From Saccharomycopsis crataegensis (lineage: Eukaryota; Ascomycota; Saccharomycetes; Ascoideales; Saccharomycopsidaceae): a stretch of DNA of 64,000 bases. The stretch is taken from assembly GCF_037102585.1 (NCBI RefSeq), contig NW_027043838.1:930001-994000 (forward strand), given 5' to 3'. Positions 11,280 to 21,191 of this stretch are shown here, piece after piece. Position 1 is the stretch's first letter, and each line of letters starts with the position of its first letter. The notes under the pieces are model-generated. The model was given only the letters and a program-made list of their open reading frames with translations, did no database searches and was not told the origin of the DNA. The position numbers and the translations under genes were made by a program.

Positions 11280-14204
11280 TTATTTCTCAGGTTCCTTTTC
11301 AAATTTAATTTCCTCCATCAACCAATCTTTCCAAAAATTTGCACTTCGTAGGATTACATCTTCAATATCATCATTATTCTTGTCGATCACCAAAGGTAAA
11401 CTCTTGTCCTTCTTGTCCCCTAACTTGGCTGAAATTGTACTGGACATCGGCGTCATTAGTGGACTCAAATTTGTTGTACTGGTTGTGCTAGTGCTATTAC
11501 TTCTGGATTTCAGTGTGTTTGTTTCAGAATTGATAGTGATTAGTGACAATGTTGGCGGTGGTAGAACAAAAGCAGAATGATCATAGTTCTGTTGAGAACT
11601 ATCATTATCAGTATTATTAATAATGTTGTCTAGTTTCGGCGATGGTTCAGGCGTAAGTGAATTTGGAGGATATGAGTGGTAATCTGATAGGAACAGTGTT
11701 CTTCTCAATCTATTTACTGACATTTGAATCACGTTGGGTTGAGGCGAAGCTATGGGCGATTTAAACAAGTTAAGGTTGTTCACTGGCGAACTAAGGGCTT
11801 CGGGCGACTTCACTGATCCATTATCAGTACTACTACTCGTGTGCTTACCAACCATTCCCGCAGCTTCATTCTTTGGATTTAAATCACCATATGCAACGTA
11901 TGATTTATGCTGGCTCTTCAAACTTTTTGAGGCTTTCTTCTTAGCAAACCGGTTTGAAAAATTGGTAGTCATCAATCCGTTATTCAAAAATTGTCGAATT
12001 TCAGCCTGGTCAAGCTCAAATATCAAATTCTCATGAGATTTCAAAAATGCCAAATAAATAAATAGTATTTCTATGTGTGGGTCAATACAAGAATATGAGA
12101 ATTTCTTTTCCCGGACGGCTGATGGAATCAATGATGATAAAACATAGTTTCCTGTGCTTTCTTCTGCAATATCACTCGTTGCCTCATTTGTGGATTCAAG
12201 AACTAGTAGACTTTTGACTGTTTTAATCAACTCGTGATCTTGAGTTTTAGCGACAGCATTCCAGTAAATATCGCCTCCCAATTGTTCAATTAATCCTTGA
12301 TCAGTTTCAGAAATTTGTTTAACCACATTTTCCAAATTAATTTTCGCGCTGTCTTTCAATAATGGGAATGGCCTCCAACCAAGAACCAAATCCCAAAGTC
12401 TACCTCTATCCATCTTATTGAATGTCTTTGCCCCACACCATTTAATCCACCATAGTAACCATTCGTCTCCATTGTTAACCAAATTGTAGCTAGATGTGAG
12501 AACCCCTTCTTCCTTAAAAAAGCTGGATAACTCATCGAGAACTTTTCGAAGCAAATATAAAAAGAATGATACTCGTTCATCAATTGATGCCCCTTTTACT
12601 GGTAAAGAGATGATTGATTCCGAAATGAATTTGTGTTTAGAGTCTGGGGGTGGTGAGCTGGCACTAAGTGATTCGGATGATTCTAGATCAGTCTTCTTCA
12701 TTGATTTCTCTATTTCGTTCAATTCTTCTTCACTAGGTTCTGGAGCGTGTAGTATTACCAACACTAACCTTTCAAATATTTCAGGGAACGATAACTTATA
12801 TTTCAATGGGATTGAATCATCAAGCAACTTCATTTCTTTATCAAACTCCTTTAAATCCTCATTTTTTGTTAAGAAATTATCGTAATGAATATTGCACTCA
12901 TCATACACGTCCACGATGCAACTTGTATCAGATAAATTGCAATCATCAAAATAAATCTTTTCTTGATCAAACACAAAGGTTGATGTAGTGGAATTTGTGT
13001 CCGACGAATCTTCGACCTCCTTTGCAACATTGTTCGGATTTGTACTGTTTAAGAGAGAAATATCAGAGTTGGATCGTGACTTTGCTGGATTGGAATTAGT
13101 ATCAACAATTTTGCTAATTCCCTTTCCCTTATGAATTTTTTCAAACTTTGCAAGACACATGTCTTTTCCCAATAATACGTATTTACTTCCATCATTATAT
13201 TCAGTATAATGTTTATTGTTCAATAATGGCGGATACCACTCTGCCAAACCAAGAGCAATCCAAGCTAGCCCAGATTCATATTTGAAAATACTACCCCATT
13301 TACGAAGGAATTTCACAATCGAATATTCCAAAGTTTTGAATATCCTCTTCTCTATTAGTGACAATTGGTGGTAAGGATCGCTCTTTGTATAAGAACTGTT
13401 ATTGCTTCCATTTAAAACGTTTGCACCACTATTCTGGTGGATATTTTTTCGGTAATATCTCTTTAAATCACTTCTAATTTGTTTAATAGGAATATTTCTT
13501 TGGTTAGGTTTCGCTTTGATATTTCTCTTTGATGTATTTTCATCGTTATTATCTCCTCTATTGGCATCCTCTTCTTTATTTTCGTCATTCACTTTCTCCT
13601 TAGCCTCTTCTTCTTCCTCTTCTTCTTCGAATTCATCAAAATTTGGATTAATATATGGATCAACAACAAAAGAGTGCTTCTTTAATAACATCGGCCAAAT
13701 TCTATATCGCAAAAATGGTGGAACACCCTTTTGTCTAGCAATTAATGCTAAAGCCTCGACATTCTCAGTTTTAATATACTCGCAACATAATTTGATCAAA
13801 CTCAATACTTTAGAATGGTCTTCGTCCTCAAGAGCCTCGTCTTTTTCATCTTCAGTTTTATCTTCCCCTCTATCTTTTTCTATATTTTCTTCTTTGTCTT
13901 CCCCTCTGTCTTCTTCTCTTTCCTTTTCTCTGTCTTCCTCTCCTCTTTCCTTTTCTCTGTCTTCCTCTCCTCTATCACCTCCCCTATCTTCTTCTATATT
14001 TTCTCCTCTACCCTCTTCACACTTCCTTCCCTCAACTGGTGCTTCATACAAGCTATTGGAATGATCTAGACTAGATATTATCTTCGGCGAATTATTGGCA
14101 TGTTTCTGCTGCTCTCTATGAACCTGGCGGAAGCAAGCTCTATTATGATCATTCTGCGATGTTATATCACCAGAAGCACTGACTTTGGTGGTTATTTGAA
14201 TCAT
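11280..14204 (-). CDS. OCA5: OCA5, TBC-type protein of the Oca group
   Basis: A 974-residue protein with the divergent TBC (Rab-GAP-like) domain of Oca5. Matches to S. cerevisiae Oca5 are strong and spread out: GVPPFLRYRIWPMLLKKHSF, WGSIFKYESGLAWIALGLAEW with following YPPL, FPEIFERLVLVILHAPEP, then WWIKWCGAKTFNKMDRGRLW with DLVLGWRPFPL, and IDPHIEILFIYLAFLKS. Oca proteins are linked to oxidant-induced cell-cycle arrest and inositol pyrophosphate signalling; the molecular activity of Oca5 is not settled. It is about 300 residues longer than the S. cerevisiae form, owing to a charged tandem repeat near the N-terminus (residues 66-123) and Ser/Thr/Asn-rich loops and tail. Confidence 0.93.
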   Translation of the reverse strand: MIQITTKVSASGDITSQNDHNRACFRQVHREQQKHANNSPKIISSLDHSNSLYEAPVEGRKCEEGRGENIEEDRGGDRGEEDREKERGEEDREKEREEDRGEDKEENIEKDRGEDKTEDEKDEALEDEDHSKVLSLIKLCCEYIKTENVEALALIARQKGVPPFLRYRIWPMLLKKHSFVVDPYINPNFDEFEEEEEEEEAKEKVNDENKEEDANRGDNNDENTSKRNIKAKPNQRNIPIKQIRSDLKRYYRKNIHQNSGANVLNGSNNSSYTKSDPYHQLSLIEKRIFKTLEYSIVKFLRKWGSIFKYESGLAWIALGLAEWYPPLLNNKHYTEYNDGSKYVLLGKDMCLAKFEKIHKGKGISKIVDTNSNPAKSRSNSDISLLNSTNPNNVAKEVEDSSDTNSTTSTFVFDQEKIYFDDCNLSDTSCIVDVYDECNIHYDNFLTKNEDLKEFDKEMKLLDDSIPLKYKLSFPEIFERLVLVILHAPEPSEEELNEIEKSMKKTDLESSESLSASSPPPDSKHKFISESIISLPVKGASIDERVSFFLYLLRKVLDELSSFFKEEGVLTSSYNLVNNGDEWLLWWIKWCGAKTFNKMDRGRLWDLVLGWRPFPLLKDSAKINLENVVKQISETDQGLIEQLGGDIYWNAVAKTQDHELIKTVKSLLVLESTNEATSDIAEESTGNYVLSSLIPSAVREKKFSYSCIDPHIEILFIYLAFLKSHENLIFELDQAEIRQFLNNGLMTTNFSNRFAKKKASKSLKSQHKSYVAYGDLNPKNEAAGMVGKHTSSSTDNGSVKSPEALSSPVNNLNLFKSPIASPQPNVIQMSVNRLRRTLFLSDYHSYPPNSLTPEPSPKLDNIINNTDNDSSQQNYDHSAFVLPPPTLSLITINSETNTLKSRSNSTSTTSTTNLSPLMTPMSSTISAKLGDKKDKSLPLVIDKNNDDIEDVILRSANFWKDWLMEEIKFEKEPEK

Positions 14205-15434
14205 TTTCCGTTAACTATGTTAGGCACTATGTATTTCACACTGCTTCTTTTCTTTATCTTTGTCTTTTTCTTTTTGATTTATGGCGTGGTCAACTATCGA
14301 ATCAAGACTTTCTCTTCTAGATTTAGAATGAGACGGAAGAAATGTTGTTTGTTTGTTTTTCTGTGTTAGAGTAATTTGTATCAGGTTGAGCAAGCAAGAG
14401 ATGTCACACGTCAATTTTTGTAAAAACTTTGGGACATATAATATCAATAGACTTAAGAATCGAGAACTATCACAAATTAAAGACCATGGCTAAGATCTTT
14501 TACGCTTTTTGTATTTTTTGGTTTAGTTTTTGTTTTTTGCAGCAACGCAATTCTAAAAGGTTCCTTATTAACGAAGGTGGAGAGTTTCAACGAGTAACAG
14601 GTACGTCACAAAAACTGAGGATCGGTAAGTTAATTACTGTGCGAACAGTCCCGATGAGAAGAAAGTATGGAGCAAAATGATGAAAAATGGGGAAACGTGA
14701 GCGACACTTTCTATTTCACTTTAAGTTTTTTTTTTTCTATCTCTGAATGTGTTCTGGTGATTACTGTGATAATTCTCCAGGCAGTCTTGCTTGACAATCT
14801 CTATAATGAAGTGGGGTTACTTGGCCATCCGAAGCAGAGAGAAAAAATTGTTTGTTTGCCGTTTTTTTTTTTTACTTATCACAAGACAGATTCCGTGATT
14901 TAGAAACTCTCGGGGCACCACCGGGCCCTAAAGGGAAGTCAGCCATGAATGATAGTTGCATTCCGGCACATAGTGACCATCACACCCAAACATTACTCCC
15001 GGTTTATTTACTCCACCTGGTGCATGGGCGTTTTTTGTAGGAGCTCTATTTGATTTCCGTCCTGCTCATGCTTGCTTTGTTGCATCCCACTATTGGTCAT
15101 CATTGATACCTCACGTCACTAGACATTTTTTTGGTCTAGTTTTCGGTTGCTCAGCAATCATTACAACAACATTTAAAGCTTGCACGAGACACATTACCAC
15201 TGTGCAGATAGCATTTACCCTACTTTAAGTGCGTGATATACATAAAACGCCATATATGAAAACTCAAACGACGCAAACATGATATACAAATCACGGTGAG
15301 CCAATTGGTGTATATATTTTTATGCTTATTTACACTCTTGGAAAAAAGTAACCTATCAACTAAATAAATAAAAAAAGCAATATTGTGAGCGACGGTATAG
15401 AAAAAGTTATGCAAGATACAAAAAATAAAAGAAG
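14205..15434. other. Gene-poor stretch between OCA5 and tRNA-Glu
   Basis: About 1.2 kb with no frame that looks like protein. Short frames (for example 14429-14680) have biased, non-conserved composition. A perfect 7-bp inverted repeat, ACTAGAC/GTCTAGT with a 9-nt T-rich loop, lies at 15118-15140. The left part must hold the OCA5 promoter. Confidence 0.6.
15419..15430 (-). terminator. Pol III terminator of tRNA-Glu
   Basis: Directly 3' of the tRNA on the minus strand are two T runs (TTTT, then a run of T after one A), the usual RNA polymerase III stop signal. Confidence 0.8.
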
Positions 15435-15506
15435 CTCCGATACCGGGAATCGAACCCGGATTTGCGCCGTGAGAGGGCACCGTGCTAGCCATTACACTAT
15501 ATCGGA
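15435..15506 (-). tRNA. tRNA-Glu (CUC anticodon)
   Basis: 72 nt on the minus strand, no intron. The acceptor stem TCCGATA/TATCGGA plus discriminator G, the A-box region, the T arm (CCGGG TTCGATT CCCGG) and a 5-bp anticodon stem (GTGCC/GGCGC) all fold. The anticodon loop CTCTCAC gives anticodon CTC, reading GAG. It closely resembles yeast tRNA-Glu. It stands alone in the 14-19 kb gene-poor stretch. Confidence 0.96.
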
Positions 15507-16998
15507 TCGCACATTTGCAGTAGAATCCGATACAATCAATTGTAGTTATATTTATGTTACCATACCAGTGGTATATATACATTCATTCATACACTTTTAT
15601 CTATTCTAACCATTCTTTAAGCTTATATGTTTTAAAATAGTAATTTATCATCGTACTTATTACCTTAAATATCCATATAAATATAAAAAACAAAAGTTTT
15701 TAGGTTATTTCTGAATATCAATAGACAGTGACGTATTCAGAAGGTGCTTCATTCTTTATTATACTTTGTTTAATGATAGTATTTCAATTATATTAAGCTC
15801 CTTATTAATTTTTTTTTTACATCCTAATATGCCTAATCATTTTATTGTTACCTTGTACTTATACAAATCAGAAAATAGCTCCGATAATTATGTCTCGATT
15901 AACTGGCGCCTTAGAAATAAGTATCATGACACTTGAGATATTACTTGATATTCAAATGAGACTAAAAATTCCCTTGAAACCCAATAGGTGCTTGGAAAAC
16001 TGATAGATATCTTTGCACAAAATAAAGAATCAAAATAGTGTCAGTCGTTGTATTTCATCTTCGCAGCGGCAGATGTTTGCTCACAATGAGTTAGGCATTT
16101 TTGGAATACACTCTCTCAGACAACATATGATATGAATTCAAAATATTTATTACAACTAGTTTTCTTTTTAAACATAGCACTTCATAATAATTTTTCTCCT
16201 TATCTCATGAGCTGATGAATATTGCTAAATATCTAGCTCTACTTTCCGGGTGTTTGTGTGTGTGCGCATAAGCTAAAATGCATACGTGCTATTGATTAAG
16301 GAACTCTATCTATGTTTGGTTGTCATTCAACTAAACAAAATATTTCGTATAAAAAAGTGAGACCCTAGACCATGTCAATATGTTTTTCTGAAGAGAGTGA
16401 GCTGAGGCCTTCCAGAGGAGCACATAAAAAGAACTTCTTCCTAGTACACCTAAATAGTATTGTGTGAATGACAAGCACACATTCTTGTTATCGTACTCAC
16501 TAGTAGGGATTCATTTCATTTAGAACTTAGAAAAGAAAAGGAGCTGCTTTATTATAAGTTTCTGAAATGTAAAATCTTTTCACAAAGTCAAGCTGGTGAA
16601 GATGTTTATTGGTTGTAACCCACAAATATTTCACTTTAATAGAGTAATAATCTTCACATGTAGACCCAGAAATTCAAATAATAATAGAAGCTGCTTACAG
16701 GAAGCTAAGAGAAGTAATAATATGAGTTCTGCAGAGGTCAGGAAATATATCATTGGATTTTTTTTAGTGAAAAATTACTGCAATCTCATGCAAAATTTTA
16801 TGCTTTCCTTTTAAAGATTGAGCCAGTTTTGATAGTTGCTCCATGTTAACGGAAAGGTAACAAAAAATAATAATACTATATTCTATCAATATTCATATAC
16901 ATTTGATAGATAATGATGATGATATGTTCCAACACCAACACCGGTTGACTTGCAAACACACATGAGTTTGAGCTTGGAATGATTCTCTTATTGAAAAC
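15507..16998. other. Gene-poor AT-rich stretch downstream of tRNA-Glu
   Basis: About 1.5 kb without a convincing gene. The longest frame (16596-16814) has no recognisable domain. I looked for LTR-like ends next to the tRNA gene and saw none that I could support. Confidence 0.55.
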
Positions 16999-17130
16999 TC
17001 ACCACTTCCAATAATTTAATTGGCGAGATAACAAAGGTAGACCTTTGATATCACCGTTGGATTGCTTTCTTGCGGTTTCATGTGCTACAGAAGCCAATGA
17101 ATCTCTCAAGTTTTGGGAGAAAGTGGTCAT
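16999..17130 (-). other. Unassigned 43-codon open frame ending at a splice donor
   Basis: An ATG at 17130 opens a frame beginning MTTFSQNLRDSLASVAHETA and containing KGLPLLSRQLNYWKW before TGA. Its composition is protein-like, unlike the surrounding sequence. A consensus donor GTGAGT (17002 leftward) falls two bases into the last sense codon, so it may be a first exon of 128 nt (17003-17130). I could not find a convincing second exon. The start is only 41 bp from the divergent RING frame at 17172, tight for two active genes. It may be a small spliced gene or a leftover exon; I do not recognise the protein. Confidence 0.35.
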
Positions 17131-17171
17131 TATATTATTAGCTCTTCTACATCAAATTAAAGAAAGAAACA

Positions 17172-17426
17172 ATGTCCAAACATACCTCAATATGTCCCGA
17201 TGAAGAGTGCCCAATTTGCATTGAATTGCTTGTGAATGAGTCTCTTGAAATTGCGAAGCTACTACCGTGCAATCATATCTATCATGATCTGTGCATAAGA
17301 TCATGGACAAAACACTCTAATTCTTGCCCAAAATGTAGGGAAGGGTATTATATTATCTCCATAATTGATTGCGATGGAATATTAGTTTACGAATACTCTG
17401 TTGAGGACCGGTATCTAATATATTGA
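17172..17426 (+). CDS. Short RING-H2 protein, possibly a truncated gene
   Basis: 84 residues containing a complete RING-H2 finger: CPIC (14-17), CNH, H and C of YHDLC, and the CPKC pair, i.e. C-x2-C...C-x1-H-x2-H-x2-C...C-x2-C. RING fingers of this class bind E2 enzymes and act as ubiquitin ligases. The wording (IAKLLPCNHIYHDLC, NSCPKCR, then Y-x-VEDR) resembles the N-terminal RING of fungal RING-plus-PHD proteins, where a PHD finger follows. Here the frame stops just after the conserved VEDR segment. Downstream sequence to about 17660 keeps some open frame but no PHD cysteine pattern that I can follow. Either a minimal RING protein or the remains of a longer gene. It lies alone in a gene-poor stretch. 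Confidence 0.6.
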   Translation: MSKHTSICPDEECPICIELLVNESLEIAKLLPCNHIYHDLCIRSWTKHSNSCPKCREGYYIISIIDCDGILVYEYSVEDRYLIY

Positions 17427-19233
17427 AAGGATGAAGCTATTTGTCATCATCCTGCATCGCCTGATTATTGGTACTGTCAATAGTGTTACGCTTTCAATAC
17501 CTATGATTGGCCGGACCTTTTCTATAATTCAGTTGAACTTGATAGTAATTATTCTGGCCACAGAAATTTCTGTCATGTTGTATGATTCAATGTACACATG
17601 CGTACATAAAGTGTACCTCAAACCTCAAACCAAGGGTATACTCGTTTACGTTTATTAAATTCAAAAGCAATACCAATCAGAAAAGGTTTAATTATTTTTA
17701 GTTTCAATAGATCTTAGTCGCCAGTCGGCATTTGTACTACGTGAGATCATTATTGTTGGACATCTTTGCTCTTATTTCTCAAATGTTTCCCGTGATCAAT
17801 CAACAAGTCTTTTTTTTTTTTTTCAACAAGCCCGTTTCTTGGTTCAGCTTTCTGGAGATTTGGTCGCCCTATGAGTAACTCAGGTCGCACATACTTTGTC
17901 AATCAATTCAATTACATTCTGTATTATTTCATAAAGGAGATACATCATCGAACCTTCCAGCATGAGACACGGTTTATTGTAGGACCGATCCTTAGTAGAA
18001 AAATCAGTGTGTATATTGAAACTTCTTGAGACACGTATGTATATGAAAATCACTTGGCAGATCAACTACGCGAATTAACCACCACTCGCAGAAAAAAAAA
18101 ATACAAATCGAAATTTAATAACAGGACCATTTGACCTAGATAGTATAATCTACAGGTATAGGCACAGCAAGTGATATATATCTTAACAATTTGGCTGAGA
18201 GCAACCGCTGGTGGCTTATTGCATCAGTATCGTGAGATTCTGACCAATTACGCGCAATTAAGAGGGGGATGGGATATAACTCCTCTTTTGGTACAAACCA
18301 CCCCTAATGCAACCGCGAGTGTCAGCTCGCACGTGACATACCTGTTATAATGAACGTGTTTTTGAACAGTTTCCGTATATAGTGAATAGGGCGCACACAG
18401 AAATACCTTACCGCCAGCGACCATAGCCTACTTTGCAATTGATATACACGCTTAGCGCCTACTAGGTGGATGATCCGTTTTTTCTCCTAATTGAGTGATA
18501 CAAACTGATACAAAGTGATATGCTTGTACGTGCAAACCTCTGTATTTTTTTATTTTTTTTTCCTGTCATTCCGTTTGAGCAACCAAGCGAGAGATTTATC
18601 TTGAACTATCATAACACCTACCACTTAACATGCTTTACATGGCATTATTTATTAAATCCTAGTTTGTCTATTTGTTTATTACAAGCCATACCGCCACCCA
18701 AATTGGGCCAATTGTAAACATCGAGGGTGTGCTTTTGATGCTTTTAACGCTTTTGAAGCTTAGTTGAGAGGGCTTATGCCGCTATATGCATATAACAGCA
18801 CCGGGTAACGTCTTATTTTGGAGTGTCCCATACCCGATTGGGCGCCAGGAAGATACACCATCAACGCCTAACCATACCCCCCGCAGATCTTTCCATTTTT
18901 TTCCTTTTATTAGTGACGAATGGCTTGTTTTTGAATTTTCCTTTTGGTTTTTCCCTGTTTTCAATTGGAATTTATCAACAAACCACACAATCATTACATT
19001 CGTTATTCTTTTTTCCAAAGATCGTGCTTTGTAAGATCCAACTCTTCTATTCGTTCCTTTTGATAATTTCTTTAAAGAATACTCATAACAAATAAAAAAA
19101 GCCGCTGTCTTTTCAAGTCATTTGTTGTTCACTAAAGAAAACACAAGAAAAAATCCTGAATTGATAAAAATAACAAGTATCAAAATAACCGTTCATACCG
19201 CATAACATTGAATTCTGAAACGTTTTAATAACA
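17427..19233. other. Gene-poor stretch upstream of the SUN gene
   Basis: About 1.8 kb. The right part is presumably the promoter and leader of the SUN-family gene; the last 100 bp before its ATG are A-rich and pyrimidine-poor as in strong yeast leaders. Several short frames exist but none has a domain. A Reb1-type site lies at 18802-18808 and a CACGTG at about 18331. Confidence 0.55.
18802..18808 (-). promoter_or_regulatory. Reb1-type site (TTACCCG)
   Basis: CGGGTAA on the + strand, the reverse complement of the Reb1 core TTACCCG, 426 bp upstream of the SUN-family ATG. Reb1 clears nucleosomes at such sites, and its gene lies 2 kb away. Seven bases can recur by chance, so function is inferred only from position. 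Confidence 0.4.
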
Positions 19234-20358
19234 ATGAAATTCTCACTTGCCCTTTTGTCTCTTGTTGCCTCTTCTTTGGCAGTTCCTGCTCCTAAGGAAA
19301 ATGCTCACCACTACCACAGACGTGACGCTGTGGAAACCGTTTTGACCACCCAAACCACCGTCGTTTATATCACTGATGGTCTTCTCGCCACTACTGTTGA
19401 AGAAACTACTGCTACTTCTGAAGCCTCTTCCACCTCTACTCTTGAACCATCATCAACTAGCAAATCTTCCTCTTCCTCTTCCTCTTCTGCTTCTGCTTCT
19501 GCTTCTAGTTCATCATCTAGTAGTTCCTCCACCAGCAGTGTCGATGGTGACTTGAGCGACTTCGTTGACCCAACCGGTGAATTCGAAGATGGTGTTCTTG
19601 ATTGTTCTGATGGTGTTCCAACTGGTAATGGTGTTGTGTCCCTTGACTGGGTCGGACTTGATGGTTGGGCTTCCATCATGAACACTGCTGGTGATACCAA
19701 AACCACATGTCAAGACGGTTACTACTGCTCTTATGCTTGTCAAGCCGGTATGTCCAAGACTCAATGGCCATCTACTCAACCAACTGACGGTGAATCCCGT
19801 GGTGGTTTGATCTGTAAGAGTGGCAAATTGTACAGAACCAACACCGACACTAACTACTTGTGTGAATGGGGGAAGTCTTCTGCTTACGCTGTTTCTAAAA
19901 TTGACAAGGTTGTTTCCTTGTGTAGAACTGATTACCCAGGTTCTGAAAATATGGTTGTTCCAACTAGATTGACTGCTGGTTCCACCAAGCCAATGTCTGT
20001 TGTCGACTCCTCCACTTATTTCAAATGGGAAGGTAAAGGTACCTCTTCTCAGTACTATATTAACGATGCTGGTGTTGATGTCGAAGAAGGTTGTGTCTGG
20101 GGTACTGATGGTAGCGGTCTTGGTAACTGGTCTCCTGTTGTTGCCGGTGCTGGTGTCACCGATGGTATCACTTACTTGTCCATTATTCCAAATCCAAACA
20201 ATGACACTCCACCTTCTTACAGCTTGAAGATTGAAGGTAGCAGCGGTTCAACTGTCATTGGTAGCTGTGTTTACGCTAGTGGTAAATATAACGGCGATGG
20301 TTCCGACGGTTGTACTGTTTCTGTTACAAGCGGTTCTGCTAACTTTGTTTTCTATTAA
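19234..20358 (+). CDS. SUN-family cell wall protein (Sim1/Sun4/Uth1/Nca3 type)
   Basis: A 374-residue secreted protein of the SUN family, beta-glucosidase-related wall proteins that act in septation and wall remodelling. It opens with a signal peptide ([20 protein letters not shown]) followed by a likely Kex2 site at HRR. A Thr/Ser-rich spacer with long Ser runs (about residues 60-105) precedes the C-terminal SUN domain, which carries the conserved Cys pattern and [33 protein letters not shown] and [16 protein letters not shown]. Codon use is strongly biased (TCT, GGT, TTG), suggesting high expression. It belongs to the group with the full SUN domain, but I cannot say which paralogue. Confidence 0.95.
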   Translation: MKFSLALLSLVASSLAVPAPKENAHHYHRRDAVETVLTTQTTVVYITDGLLATTVEETTATSEASSTSTLEPSSTSKSSSSSSSSASASASSSSSSSSSTSSVDGDLSDFVDPTGEFEDGVLDCSDGVPTGNGVVSLDWVGLDGWASIMNTAGDTKTTCQDGYYCSYACQAGMSKTQWPSTQPTDGESRGGLICKSGKLYRTNTDTNYLCEWGKSSAYAVSKIDKVVSLCRTDYPGSENMVVPTRLTAGSTKPMSVVDSSTYFKWEGKGTSSQYYINDAGVDVEEGCVWGTDGSGLGNWSPVVAGAGVTDGITYLSIIPNPNNDTPPSYSLKIEGSSGSTVIGSCVYASGKYNGDGSDGCTVSVTSGSANFVFY

Positions 20359-21191
20359 ATCAATTGAAAACAACAGTCTAAGTTAATCTGCTCGTTCTTT
20401 GAAATTTTGCAAGGAGCTTGTCAATTCCAGCCTTATATTTTGTAATGAGAGGATCCAGAATCACTATTACTTTCTCATACCAAACTTTTTTTTTTTTTTG
20501 CGCTGAAGAAGAAAATTGATCTCCTCCACATTGTATTTTACTTGGATTGATCTCTTCTCTCATTCAAAGAAATACCTAGATTTACTACTTATACAACTCC
20601 TTTTGATATCTTTGCTTCAACATTTATCTGATTCATTTAATCGACGTCTTTTTTTGATATTCCTTCGAAATTTGACTTTACTTCTTCCCACTTTATTTTA
20701 TTTGCTTTATATTTTTTGATTCTTCGTTTCTATTGTTATTCTCACTCTGTCATTTGATCGTTTGTTTTGTATTTTCTAAAACTATGTACGTTTACTTCCA
20801 AATTCTCAGAGTGTATTAATATTTTTGTAGATGCTACTCTTCTTTTTATAGTTGTTCTTGCAATTGCTGGTTACATGGTGTGTATTAGCACTCTCTAACA
20901 TACGTTATAGAAGAATATAGTACTAGGTTAGCAGATGTAGAGGTGTGGCCAATGCATGGATTGTTTATGATGTACGGGTTAAAAACCGGTGATTGGCCAC
21001 ATAATGGTTATGTAACCCCGAAGAGAAATGAGCAATTTTTTTTCGGCGTTGCCCATTTTCCCATTTTATTTTTTGTTGCCTTCCCAACCATCACCCTTCT
21101 TTTATGTTATCCTCCTTTTCACTAAAGGGTAACACCATCCTCATCCTGTTGATTATTATTGACATCACTTACCCGTTTATTTAGTATCATC
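20359..21191. other. Intergenic region upstream of REB1
   Basis: Carries the 3' end of the SUN gene (T-rich tail at about 20480-20500) and the REB1 promoter. No protein-like frame was seen. The part near 20940-21130 is richer in GC-containing motifs and includes a partial Reb1-like GGGTAA at 21124-21130. Confidence 0.6.
21169..21175 (+). promoter_or_regulatory. Reb1 site in the REB1 5' region
   Basis: A perfect Reb1 core TTACCCG (followed by T) lies 17 bp before the REB1 ATG. In S. cerevisiae REB1 is autoregulated through Reb1 sites in its own 5' region, so the same control is likely here. Being so close to the ATG, it would be transcribed or sit at the start site, where bound Reb1 could block elongation. 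Confidence 0.65.

Noticed and set aside
13516-14064. 182-codon Ser/Phe-rich frame on the + strand over OCA5
   Set aside because: Antisense of the charged OCA5 repeat; composition is an artefact of the GAA/GAG-rich coding strand.
14429-14680. 83-codon frame starting MGHIISIDLRIENYHK
   Set aside because: No domain; low-quality composition; no supporting start context or conserved motif.
15300-17000. Possible LTR remnants near tRNA-Glu and near tRNA-Pro
   Set aside because: No paired TG...CA ends, primer-binding site or repeated copy that I could see by eye; a genome-wide repeat search would be needed.
18325-18340. CDEI-like GTCACGTG elements (also near 33324 and 50726) as point-centromere parts
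   Set aside because: No 80-bp AT-rich CDEII or TGTTT...CCGAA CDEIII next to any of them, and CUG-clade yeasts do not use point centromeres. More likely Cbf1 sites or chance.
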